From the NCBI GenBank assembly GCA_051746765.1, contig JBNJFK010000021.1, forward strand, positions 1-18,454: 18,454 bases of DNA, given 5' to 3'. Positions within the stretch are counted from its first letter, which is position 1; each line of letters opens with the position of its first letter. Source of the DNA: JBBEBE01 sp051746765 (GTDB taxonomy: Bacteria; Bacteroidota; Rhodothermia; Balneolales; Balneolaceae). The position numbers were made by a program, and so were the translations under genes. A model generated the notes under the pieces. It saw only the letters and a list, made by a program, of their open reading frames with translations, was not told where the DNA came from and searched no databases. Below, piece by piece: positions 1 to 7,654 of this stretch.

Positions 1-615
1 GGACAAGCGCTCTTCGAACTGGCAAATACGGCTGCTTATGAAGTTCGTCTCTGGCTATCCATGGAGGACTGGATGGCGACTCGGGTGGGGATGACCGTAG
101 ATCTTCGACGCTCGAACCAGGGGTCGGTTTTGGCCAATGGAATGGTAACCCGGATCAGCCCGCAACTGGATGAAGCGAGCGGTCTCGGAGAAGTGGTGGT
201 CACCCTGCAGGAGTCTTCGGGAGAGGTTCGACAGGGAATGTTGATGGAAGCCAGAATCTTGTTGCAGACACTCGACGATGTGATTGTTGTTCCGCGATCG
301 ACCCTGATTGATCAGGTCGAGACGTACATTGAACCCGAGACGAATACGGTCGAAATTCGGCGAAATTACACGGTGTTTGTCGCTCAGGGAGATTCCATTG
401 CCCGACAGCGGCAACTCGAGCTCGGACTGGAGCAGGGCGAACAGGTTCAGGTCCTCTCCGGGTTGGAAGAGGGGGAATCCCTGATCGTGACGGGTCATCG
501 TAGTTTGAGTGACCGCGGGCGGATCCGGGTACCGGAACAGCGGCAATCGGAAGACGGTGGTGGGGAGCTGGGTGAGCCTTCACGACGTTCATCCAATACA
601 GAGGCGAACGAGTAA
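1..615 (+). CDS. RND efflux periplasmic adaptor (membrane fusion protein), C-terminal part
   Basis: The frame is open from the left edge to the TAA at 613-615, so the gene starts outside the window; 204 residues are visible. Adaptors of this family link an inner-membrane RND pump to an outer-membrane channel across the periplasm. The visible part fits the end of the beta-barrel domain (segments such as YEVRLWLSMEDW, then MTVDLRR and VVVTLQESSGEVRQGMLMEARI) followed by the membrane-proximal domain (VIVVPRSTLIDQ, LELGLEQGEQVQVLSGLEEGESLIVTG). The last 35 or so residues are hydrophilic, rich in Glu, Ser, Gly and Arg, and probably disordered. The RND pump starts 2 nt after the stop, so the two are almost certainly cotranscribed. 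The internal ATG at 61 is not the start, because the homologous sequence continues upstream of it. The family call rests mainly on the C-terminal pattern and the operon context. Confidence 0.88.
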   Translation, partial: GQALFELANTAAYEVRLWLSMEDWMATRVGMTVDLRRSNQGSVLANGMVTRISPQLDEASGLGEVVVTLQESSGEVRQGMLMEARILLQTLDDVIVVPRSTLIDQVETYIEPETNTVEIRRNYTVFVAQGDSIARQRQLELGLEQGEQVQVLSGLEEGESLIVTGHRSLSDRGRIRVPEQRQSEDGGGELGEPSRRSSNTEANE

Positions 616-617
616 TC

Positions 618-3600
618 ATGGCATCACTCTCCCGATTTTCGGTTCGGCGTCCGGTGACAACGCTCATGGTAACACTGATTCTGATCGGATTCGGCCTCTA
701 CGGCCTTACGCAGCTGCGGTTGAATCTCTATCCGGATGTCTCGTTCCCTACAGTTACCGTTTACACGACGTATGAAGGAGTGGCTCCCGAAGATATGGAG
801 ACGTTGGTTACCCGTCCGATCGAGGAGTCGGTTGGAAGCGTCTCCGGGATTGAACGCGTCCGGTCTCTTTCCAGTCAGGGAGCGTCGGTTGTTCGGCTCC
901 ATTTCCAGTGGGGAACCGATCTGTTTGAGGCCGAGACAGAGGTTCGCAAGCAGTTGGATATGATCCGTCGATCGCTTCCGCAAGAGGTGGAAGCTCCCAT
1001 TGTGTTCAGCTATGACCCGAATGACGAACCGGTCGTGGTTCTCACACTCACGTCGGATATTCGCAGTCCCCGTGATCTGCGAACGCTTGCAACGCAACAG
1101 CTTGAACAGCGTCTCGAGCGGGTTGAGGGTGTGGCGTCTGCCACGACATCCGGAGGATATGACCGACAAATCAACGTACGCATCAGTAATACACGTATGC
1201 GTGCCTACAATCTGGATATTGCCCAGGTAGCAAACCGGCTGCGCCAGGACAACATTCAGGTACCGGCGGGGGAGCTTCGGGAGGGGGAGTTCACTTATTC
1301 ACTTCGGACGGTCAATGAGTTTCAGGACATTCGTCAGATTCGCGAGACCATCGTGGGAAGCCAGGCGGGGACACCGGTCTATCTGGGAGATATTGCGGAA
1401 GTAGAGGACGGGATTTCACAGCCGATCGGGAACGTTCGGATTGACGGGCAAGACGGGGTGATTCTCAATGTCTATCGTCAGAGTGACAGCAATGTGGTAA
1501 TGGCCGCTCAAGGGGTCGTCGAAGCGGTGGACGAGATGCATCAGATGCTCCCGGAAGATGTCCGCCTCTCCGTTCTCTCCAATCAAGCCGATTTCATCCG
1601 TCTTTCGATTCGAAACCTGATCCAGACGGGGGGGCAGGCGATCATATTGGTCATTGCCATGCTCCTTCTTTTTCTTCGGAGCGGTCGCCCGGCGCTGATT
1701 GTCGCTGTTTCCATTCCGGTTTCGATTGTGACGACGTTCAGTATCATGTTCTGGGCAGACGTAAGCATCAATATCATCTCGCTCTCTGGATTGACACTGG
1801 CCGTCGGGATGGTTGTCGATAACGCGGTGGTCGTTCTTGAAAATATTTTCCGTTATCGGGAAGACGGATCCGACGGACCGACGGCTGCCGTGGATGGAGC
1901 CAATGAGGTGATGACACCGGTGGTCATGTCGACGATGACGACCGCAGTCGTCTTTTTGCCGATTCTGTTCGTTCCCGGAATTGCCGGACTTCTTTTTCGG
2001 GATCTGGCTCTTACGGTTACATTTGCGTTGATCGTCTCTGTGTTGGTTTCCCTGACAGTGATTCCGGTTCTTGCTTCGCGTTTGTTCGAACGACCGAAGG
2101 AGTCACCGAATCGTTGGTTGGCAATGAAGAGTGTTCAGGAGCGGCTCAGACGCATCGGCAGTCGCATTGGCGAGTGGCTGGACCGACTCGAAACGTTCTA
2201 TTCCTCTCTTCTGGAGAGGGTTTTGCCCTATAGCGGTCGGATAACGATAGCAGCCTTTCTCTTTTTGCTGGCGACACTTCCGATTGTCCAACTTCTCGAC
2301 GGGGAGTTTTTTCCGGTCGTGGATGAGGGACGGGTGGCTTTGGAGGTGGAGCGGGAACCTGGAGTTACATTGTTTGAATTGGAACGCTCTATTCAAGAGG
2401 CAGAGGAGGTGATCCGGCAAGAGGGATCCGACGTTCGGTTGATGGTCTCGGATTACGGGGACAAACCGGGGATCGAAGGGGCCGACCATCCCGGCGGCAA
2501 TCGAGGTGTCATCCGGCTCGAATTAACCCCGGCAGCCGATCGGGAACAGCATCAAGTCGAGATTACAGCGTCTTTGATCGAATCGCTTCAGGTTATACCT
2601 GGCCTGGATGTGCGGGAGCTGCGGGAAGATCCGTTGAGTCCGGACGGCGAGACCGGGTTGCAACTGCGTATTTACGGGTATGATCCGGTGGAGCGGATGG
2701 AATTGGCAAATCGGGTCGTCGGTGGTTTACGGGAGATGGAGGGAGTTGCAGGAGTCTATACGTCCATGGACGAGGGGCGTCCGGAATTGCGATTGCAGAT
2801 GGATCGGGAGAGGATTGCCCGGGTCGGAATGACGACATCCGATGTGGCCAACGTTGTGGGACGAGCTATTCGAGGCGAGGTTGCGACCTCGTTTGTGGAT
2901 CAGGGGATCGAATTTGATGTCTTGGTCCAATTGGATCCGGTCGATCGGGCAAATTCCGGTCGGCTCGAAGAGATTCAGATTCAAACTCCGGAAGCCGGTT
3001 GGATGCCACTCTCCAATTTGGCGCGAATCGAGAGGGTTACCGGGCCGTCGACCATCCATCGTGTGAATCAGGAGCGTGTGGTAGAGGTGGGAGCCGATCT
3101 CGGAAATCTGGACCTGAGCCGAGCTTCCGAGCAAGTTCGTGATCTGCTCGATCAAATGGAGTGGCCTGAGGGGTACCGATACGAGATTGGTGGTTCGGCA
3201 GAGGACCAGCAAGCCTCGTTTGCCTACCTGCTGATTGCATTTCTGGTCGCCGGTGTACTTACCTACATGGTTATGGCTTCGCAATTTGAAAGTTTGATGG
3301 AGCCACTCATTATTATTGTGACCATTCCGCTCGCGTTGAGTGGAGTATTGATCGGCCTGTGGAGCACTGGAACTGCAATTAGCGTCACGGCGATGGTAGG
3401 TCTGGTTCTGCTAACGGGGATCGTGGTGAACAATGGAATCGTGATGATCGACTACATCAAAATATTGCGCGTTCGCGGGTTGGATCGGGACGAAGCGATT
3501 CAGAGTGGTGCCACCCGACGTCTTCGGCCGATTCTGATGACAGCTCTGACGACCATCCTTGCAATGGTTCCGTTGGCACTGGAACTGGGAGCCGGATCCG

Positions 3601-3773
3601 AGACCTGGAGTCCGATGGCTCGTACCGTGATTGGGGGGCTGACCATGTCAACTCTCTTGATGCTGCTTGTGGTTCCATGCATGTATCGATTGGTCAGCCA
3701 TTGGAGTGAATCATTCGGATTTCAGTCGGTAAGCCGAAAAACGGATCCTGTGCAGAGGGAGGTCGAGAGATGA
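618..3773 (+). CDS. RND efflux pump, AcrB/HAE1-like permease 1
   Basis: Inner-membrane proton-driven exporter of 1051 residues, the usual RND length. It has the family's duplicated plan: TM1 at about 11-30, a large periplasmic loop, a TM block from about 333 (TM4 GLTLAVGMVVDNAVVVLEN at 391-409), a second periplasmic loop at about 560-865, then a final TM block (LTYMVMASQFESL, GIVVNNGIVMIDY at 934-946). AcrB's two TM4 aspartates appear here as Asp401-Asn402, and the TM10 position of AcrB Lys940 lies in an Asn-Asn pair (938-939). To my knowledge this DN/NN arrangement is common in environmental and SwrC-like RND pumps. The substrate cannot be read from sequence. It starts 2 nt after the adaptor, and its TGA overlaps the ATG of the next pump (ATGA at 3770-3773), so translation of the two is probably coupled. 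Confidence 0.95.
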   Translation: MASLSRFSVRRPVTTLMVTLILIGFGLYGLTQLRLNLYPDVSFPTVTVYTTYEGVAPEDMETLVTRPIEESVGSVSGIERVRSLSSQGASVVRLHFQWGTDLFEAETEVRKQLDMIRRSLPQEVEAPIVFSYDPNDEPVVVLTLTSDIRSPRDLRTLATQQLEQRLERVEGVASATTSGGYDRQINVRISNTRMRAYNLDIAQVANRLRQDNIQVPAGELREGEFTYSLRTVNEFQDIRQIRETIVGSQAGTPVYLGDIAEVEDGISQPIGNVRIDGQDGVILNVYRQSDSNVVMAAQGVVEAVDEMHQMLPEDVRLSVLSNQADFIRLSIRNLIQTGGQAIILVIAMLLLFLRSGRPALIVAVSIPVSIVTTFSIMFWADVSINIISLSGLTLAVGMVVDNAVVVLENIFRYREDGSDGPTAAVDGANEVMTPVVMSTMTTAVVFLPILFVPGIAGLLFRDLALTVTFALIVSVLVSLTVIPVLASRLFERPKESPNRWLAMKSVQERLRRIGSRIGEWLDRLETFYSSLLERVLPYSGRITIAAFLFLLATLPIVQLLDGEFFPVVDEGRVALEVEREPGVTLFELERSIQEAEEVIRQEGSDVRLMVSDYGDKPGIEGADHPGGNRGVIRLELTPAADREQHQVEITASLIESLQVIPGLDVRELREDPLSPDGETGLQLRIYGYDPVERMELANRVVGGLREMEGVAGVYTSMDEGRPELRLQMDRERIARVGMTTSDVANVVGRAIRGEVATSFVDQGIEFDVLVQLDPVDRANSGRLEEIQIQTPEAGWMPLSNLARIERVTGPSTIHRVNQERVVEVGADLGNLDLSRASEQVRDLLDQMEWPEGYRYEIGGSAEDQQASFAYLLIAFLVAGVLTYMVMASQFESLMEPLIIIVTIPLALSGVLIGLWSTGTAISVTAMVGLVLLTGIVVNNGIVMIDYIKILRVRGLDRDEAIQSGATRRLRPILMTALTTILAMVPLALELGAGSETWSPMARTVIGGLTMSTLLMLLVVPCMYRLVSHWSESFGFQSVSRKTDPVQREVER

Positions 3774-6700
3774 AACAGCTTCCGGTGACTTCAACACTGC
3801 TGCGACGTCCGGTGACGATCATTATGGCGTCACTGATGGTGATCGGTTTCGGACTCTTTTCGTTGGGAAATTTGAAGGTGACGCTGATGCCGGAGTTCAA
3901 TATTCCGATTCTTGCCGTGTCGGTGAACTATTCAAATGTGGCTCCCGAGGACATGTCCCGACTCGTTGTGGAACCGATTGAAGGGGCCATCATGGGGGTC
4001 GAAGGGATTCGGCAATTGGAATCGAATGTTCGTCGTGGAGGGGCGTTTTTGATTCTTCGACTCCAGCCGGGAACGAACATACAGCAGACAGAGATCAAGT
4101 TGCGGGAAGCGATGGATCGAATCCGGACGATACTGCCGGAAGAGGCGAATCAGCCCGTCATTTTTCAATTTGACCCGGATCGGTCACCGATTATGCAGAT
4201 CAGTCTGGAGTCATCCGTATTGGGACTGGATGCACTTCGCGAGCTTTCAGTCGAATTTGTGGAGCCCCGGTTCGAACGAATTCCCGGAGTTGCAGCGGCC
4301 GATACACGCGGAGGGTTGCAACGGAACTTCTATGTGAGTCTGGATCGGGAGTCGATGGCTCTTCACAAAGTGACCCCCAACCAGGTAACCCAGGCAATTC
4401 GACAGAATAATGTGGATGTACCGATCGGCTCGATCCTTGCGGGCCCCCTCTCCTATTCGGTGCGTGCGGGGTCTACCTATGAATCGCTCGAAGAGATTTC
4501 TCAAACTGTCGTGCGTCGGGAGGACGGAGGGAGATTGATTCGGGTGGGGGATGTGGCAAGTGTCGAGAATACGTATGCCGATGTCCGTTCAGTTGAAGAG
4601 GTGAACGGTCGGAACAGTGTGACGGTCGAGGTTCAGAAGCAGTCGGATGCCAATACACTGGAGGTGGCACAAGCGGTTGTTCGCGAGATGGAAGCCTTTC
4701 AAAACCAGCTCCCGGGAAGTGTCTATATGCAGGTGCTGAGTAGCGAGGCCGATTTTATTTCGCAATCCATTCGGAATCTTGCACAGTCGGCCGGTATTGC
4801 ACTCGTGGTCGTCGTCTTGATCCTTTTTCTTTTCATGGGAGGGTGGAGAATTGCATTGATTGTCGCGATCTCCATCCCGGTTTCTCTCACAGCAACCTTT
4901 ACGGCGATGTATATGTTGGGCATTACGCTCAACATTATCTCCATTACGGGGTTGGCACTGGCCATCGGTCTGTTGGTAGACAACTCGATAGTGGTGACCG
5001 AAAGCATTTCGAGACGGCTGGAGCAGGGTGAGGAGCGATTTCACGCTGCGTTGGAGGGGACACGTGAAGTAGGCGGCGCACTGCTTGGCTCGACATTGAC
5101 AACTCTCGGGGTCTTTGTTCCCATTCTCGGAGTGTCGGGTGTTGCCGGTGCGGTAACCCGGGATCTGGTTCTTACAATTTCGATCGCCATCACGAGCTCG
5201 TTCCTGGCTTCTCTAATTGTAATCCCGGTTTTGTCTTCCATTCTGATCCGTCGAAAAGATTTTGAACGAAGGGGGTGGGCACTTCGAAAGTTGATCTCTC
5301 TTGAAGAGAACTACATTCGGAATTTGTACTGGCTGTTAAAGCGCCGCTACTGGGTAGCTCTGGCGTCCGTCGGAATTCTTGTCGGTATATGGTGGATGTT
5401 TCAGAGCCTGCCTTCCGAATTTTTTCCACAGAGCGATACCGGTGAATTGAATGTACAAATCGAATTACCACCGGGCACGGGACTTGCGGAGACGGCCGAA
5501 GAGTTGAGATCCCTGACTGCGCAGATACTGGAAGAACCGGATGTTCGAACGGTGATTACGAGTATAGGTCGTCAACGGTGGACGACGGCCAGCAATATGG
5601 GGCAGATGCAGGTTCGCCTGAATGACCAGCAGAATCGATCGGTGAGTTCGGACCAGATGGTGACACGTCTCCAGGAGATGCTGGATGATCCGGATCGCGT
5701 TGTAGAGGTTTCTGTTGCCGGTGGCGGTGTGGGGGGGATGCGGATGGGACGCGGTGGTCCTCAAATGGTCCAGTTGAGTTTGGTGGGAACGGAGATGGAT
5801 CGGTTGCAGGAGTTGGGAGCCCGGATCGAGGAGCGATTGCGACAGGAAGAGATGGTAAGGAGTGTAAACAACGGACGCTCTCGACCCATGCCGGAGTGGG
5901 AGTATTATCCGGATCGGGAGCGGATTGCCCGGTTGGGGTCCAATGCATCAGAGGTCGCGACCGCATTCGGGACACAGTCGCGTGGGAGTCGGGCAGGATA
6001 TTTCAGGGAGGGAGGACGTGAAATTCCAATTGAGGTACGAAATGATCGGGATCAGTTTCAGTACCGGGAAGATCTTTTTTCACTGGAGTTGTTGCAGACC
6101 GACGAGGCTCGTGTGCCTATTTTGGCTCTGGGACACTTCGAGATGGCCGAAGGTGTGCAGACGTTGTTGCGACGGGATCGGGAGCTGGTTCTCGATATCA
6201 ATGTCATGATTCAGGGACTGCCGGAAGAGGCGCGACCGATTTTTCAGCAAATTCTGGAAGAGGAGATTCCGCTTCCGGACGGATATCGATACGATTTTGC
6301 CGGATCATTGCGGGATCAGGACCAGAGTGCCCGGGAATTTTTCATTGCTCTCGTATTGGCATTGCTGCTTACCTACATGGTTATGGCCTCACTCTTTGAA
6401 AATTTTCGTGATCCGCTCATTATCATGATGACGGTTCCTTTGGCGTTTTTCGGATCTCTATTGGCCCTCGTTGCTACCGGGACGTCACTCAGTGTGCCGG
6501 CCTATATTGGAATTGTGATTCTGGTCGGAATTGTGGTCAACAACGGCATTGTATTGGTAGATACGATTCGTCAGCAGACGGATGGATCTGCCCGAATGGG
6601 TGAAACCTGGATGGTCCTCTTTATTCAGGCGTGTCGCAGACGTATGAGGCCCATTCTGCTGACAGCAATGACGACGATCTTCTCCATGGTACCACTTGCG

Positions 6701-6883
6701 CTGGAGATGGGAGCGGGTGCCGAGACGTGGAGTCCGCTTGCGCGATCTGTGATTGGAGGGTTGGCATTCTCGACTCTCTTGACACTCTTCGTTGTACCGG
6801 CCCTGGCGTTGTGGGTGACGTCAAAGCGACGTCTAGATGGATCGCTGAAGGGGCACGGGCCTCAGGATCCGACAGTAATGTAG
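3770..6883 (+). CDS. RND efflux pump, AcrB/HAE1-like permease 2
   Basis: Second complete RND permease, 1037 residues, clearly a distant paralogue of the pump before it. Shared landmarks are the N-terminal LLRRPVTIIMASLMVIGFGL, TM4 LALAIGLLVDNSIVVTES (Asp404-Asn405), LTYMVMASLFENF and TM10-like GIVVNNGIVLVDT. Both pumps have Asn-Asn where AcrB has its TM10 lysine. The start is supported by a Shine-Dalgarno sequence (AGAGGGAGG at 3754-3762, 7 nt upstream) inside the end of the first pump gene. One oddity is a Gly/Met-rich stretch at about 646-662 (AGGGVGGMRMGRGGPQ) in the second periplasmic half, with no counterpart in pump 1. Two RND genes in a row behind one adaptor resemble MdtABC, whose pumps form a heterotrimer; that this pair does the same is inference. 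A terminator follows at 6977-7014. Confidence 0.95.
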   Translation: MKQLPVTSTLLRRPVTIIMASLMVIGFGLFSLGNLKVTLMPEFNIPILAVSVNYSNVAPEDMSRLVVEPIEGAIMGVEGIRQLESNVRRGGAFLILRLQPGTNIQQTEIKLREAMDRIRTILPEEANQPVIFQFDPDRSPIMQISLESSVLGLDALRELSVEFVEPRFERIPGVAAADTRGGLQRNFYVSLDRESMALHKVTPNQVTQAIRQNNVDVPIGSILAGPLSYSVRAGSTYESLEEISQTVVRREDGGRLIRVGDVASVENTYADVRSVEEVNGRNSVTVEVQKQSDANTLEVAQAVVREMEAFQNQLPGSVYMQVLSSEADFISQSIRNLAQSAGIALVVVVLILFLFMGGWRIALIVAISIPVSLTATFTAMYMLGITLNIISITGLALAIGLLVDNSIVVTESISRRLEQGEERFHAALEGTREVGGALLGSTLTTLGVFVPILGVSGVAGAVTRDLVLTISIAITSSFLASLIVIPVLSSILIRRKDFERRGWALRKLISLEENYIRNLYWLLKRRYWVALASVGILVGIWWMFQSLPSEFFPQSDTGELNVQIELPPGTGLAETAEELRSLTAQILEEPDVRTVITSIGRQRWTTASNMGQMQVRLNDQQNRSVSSDQMVTRLQEMLDDPDRVVEVSVAGGGVGGMRMGRGGPQMVQLSLVGTEMDRLQELGARIEERLRQEEMVRSVNNGRSRPMPEWEYYPDRERIARLGSNASEVATAFGTQSRGSRAGYFREGGREIPIEVRNDRDQFQYREDLFSLELLQTDEARVPILALGHFEMAEGVQTLLRRDRELVLDINVMIQGLPEEARPIFQQILEEEIPLPDGYRYDFAGSLRDQDQSAREFFIALVLALLLTYMVMASLFENFRDPLIIMMTVPLAFFGSLLALVATGTSLSVPAYIGIVILVGIVVNNGIVLVDTIRQQTDGSARMGETWMVLFIQACRRRMRPILLTAMTTIFSMVPLALEMGAGAETWSPLARSVIGGLAFSTLLTLFVVPALALWVTSKRRLDGSLKGHGPQDPTVM

Positions 6884-7041
6884 CTGCAGGCAACCCTGCA
6901 AAACGGAGAAGGACTTTTCAAAGAAAGGAATCAGACCAGAGTCAGGAGAAACGGAGCGGTAGTAAAAAGGAAGGGCAAAAAAAAAGGTCCCGTTCCTAAG
7001 GAGCGGGACCTTTTGAAAAACGGGCTCTTGCGAGCCGTCAA
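6884..7041. other. Convergent intergenic region between RND operon and csp
   Basis: 158 nt with no gene. It holds a short hairpin right after the RND stop (TGCAGG 6885-6890 with CCTGCA 6895-6900, CAAC loop, no T-run), a purine-rich stretch, and the main terminator at 6977-7014. The plus-strand open frame crossing it is a shadow of the RND gene end. Confidence 0.7.
6977..7014. terminator. Strong, probably bidirectional intrinsic terminator between RND operon and csp
   Basis: A 15-bp stem (6982-6996 with 7000-7014, one T-G wobble at 6993/7003) closes a TAA loop. The core is GGTCCCG pairing with CGGGACC. Nine As at 6977-6985 give a perfect U-tract on the minus strand, so it best serves the csp gene, whose stop is 27 nt away. 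On the plus strand the stem is followed by TTTTG, so it can also stop the RND operon, which ends 93 nt upstream. Confidence 0.88.
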
Positions 7042-7260
7042 TCATTCATAGTCGAGGCTGAATACGTCAATTGCGCTCAGTCCTTTCGGAGTCTCTTCTA
7101 CGTCAAATTCAACAGCCTCGCCTTCTTCCAGTCCTTGCTGGAAACCGAGGTTCGGGATGTTGTTTCTGTGTACGAAAATGTCTTTTCCGCCGTCATCAGG
7201 CTCGATGAAACCGAAGCCTTTTTCTGCGTCAAACCATTTTACTTTGCCTTGTTGTGCCAT
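7042..7260 (-). CDS. Cold-shock domain protein (CspA family)
   Basis: Small single-domain nucleic-acid chaperone of 72 residues, the normal size. Both RNA-binding motifs are intact: RNP1 KGFGFI at 14-19 and RNP2 DIFVH at 27-31, after the typical GKVKWFDAEKGFGF opening. The family binds single-stranded RNA or DNA and melts RNA structure, in cold or in rapid growth. The C-terminal tail VFSLDYE is acidic and slightly unlike the usual Pro-rich end. No clear Shine-Dalgarno sequence precedes the ATG (upstream minus strand reads ACAAATACGAGTACACATAT). If the promoter proposed at 7401-7432 is right, the mRNA has a leader of about 135 nt, as many csp genes do. The gene is monocistronic, ending in the terminator at 6977-7014. 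Which csp paralogue it is cannot be told. Confidence 0.96.
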   Translation of the reverse strand: MAQQGKVKWFDAEKGFGFIEPDDGGKDIFVHRNNIPNLGFQQGLEEGEAVEFDVEETPKGLSAIDVFSLDYE

Positions 7261-7391
7261 ATATGTGTACTCGTATTTGTAATACCTACTTACCAGTCGA
7301 TGTTCATCCTGTCGAAAAGAGTTGCTTTACCAAATCGTTTCCAGAGAAGATTACTATACGCTTCTATCGTAGGCGGGAATTGTTATCATTA

Positions 7392-7432
7392 CTACAATGA
7401 GCAATGTAGCGGTTTAAGTCCGGTATTCCAAA
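7392..7432 (-). promoter_or_regulatory. Candidate csp promoter overlapping an interrupted palindrome
   Basis: On the minus strand TTTG (7432-7429) is followed after 20 nt by TACATTGC (7408-7401), close to the Bacteroidota pattern TTTG-N19/20-TAnnTTTG but imperfect in the second box. This second box lies within an interrupted palindrome, CTACAnTGnnCAnTGTAG (7392-7409), which could be an operator. Transcription would then start near 7395, giving a leader of about 135 nt. This is inference from pattern only. Confidence 0.33.
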
Positions 7433-7445
7433 TAAAGTAGATACA

Positions 7446-7480
7446 AGAATCCCCGGTTAACGCCCGTGACCGGGGATTCT
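7446..7480. repeat. Perfect 12-bp inverted repeat
   Basis: AGAATCCCCGGT (7446-7457) and ACCGGGGATTCT (7469-7480) are exact reverse complements, separated by 11 nt. It sits between the divergent promoters of csp and ettA. There is no U-run on the plus strand; on the minus strand the flank is only moderately T-rich (TGTATCTACTTTATTTGG). It could be a terminator of an unseen small RNA, an insulator between divergent units, or a palindromic repeat element. Confidence 0.8.
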
Positions 7481-7538
7481 GTCGTTACCTGCTGTGATAC
7501 GGAGCGATTCTGCAGGTCGGGTTCAATAAAAAACTTTG

Positions 7539-7546
7539 TACCTTCG
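7539..7546 (+). promoter_or_regulatory. Weak candidate -7 box for ettA
   Basis: TACCTTCG differs by one base from the Bacteroidota -7 consensus TAnnTTTG and lies about 109 nt before the ettA start. No convincing TTG box is found at the right distance, so support is thin. Confidence 0.2.
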
Positions 7547-7654
7547 GGATAGAAATTGAATCCGTGCGGGAACTGTTTGGCCGATTTACCGTTCGTCAGT
7601 ATCAGAGAGAGTTGGAGGGTTCCCGAAGAGCACACGAAATACAGAGGAGTCATC

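Larger units (their letters stand above)
7261..7654. other. 394-nt divergent intergenic region between csp and ettA
   Basis: No protein gene is credible here; the small open frames on both strands lack family features and start signals. The region holds the csp leader and candidate promoter (minus strand), an 18-bp interrupted palindrome at 7392-7409, a perfect 12-bp inverted repeat at 7446-7480, and a weak candidate promoter for ettA at about 7539-7546. I see no tRNA or known riboswitch. Confidence 0.75.

Noticed and set aside
6631..6999. 122-residue plus-strand open frame over the end of the second RND gene and the terminator
   Set aside because: It starts inside the RND gene in another frame and ends in Lys/Arg/Ser-rich read-through of the purine-rich terminator region; no start signal or family.
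7135..7440. 101-residue plus-strand frame across the cold-shock gene and its leader
   Set aside because: Antisense to an intact csp gene, with no domain and no ribosome binding site.
7556..7654. N-terminal extension of EttA from the ATG at 7556
   Set aside because: The 33 extra residues are unlike EttA, while the GTG at 7655 has AGAGGAG at ideal spacing.
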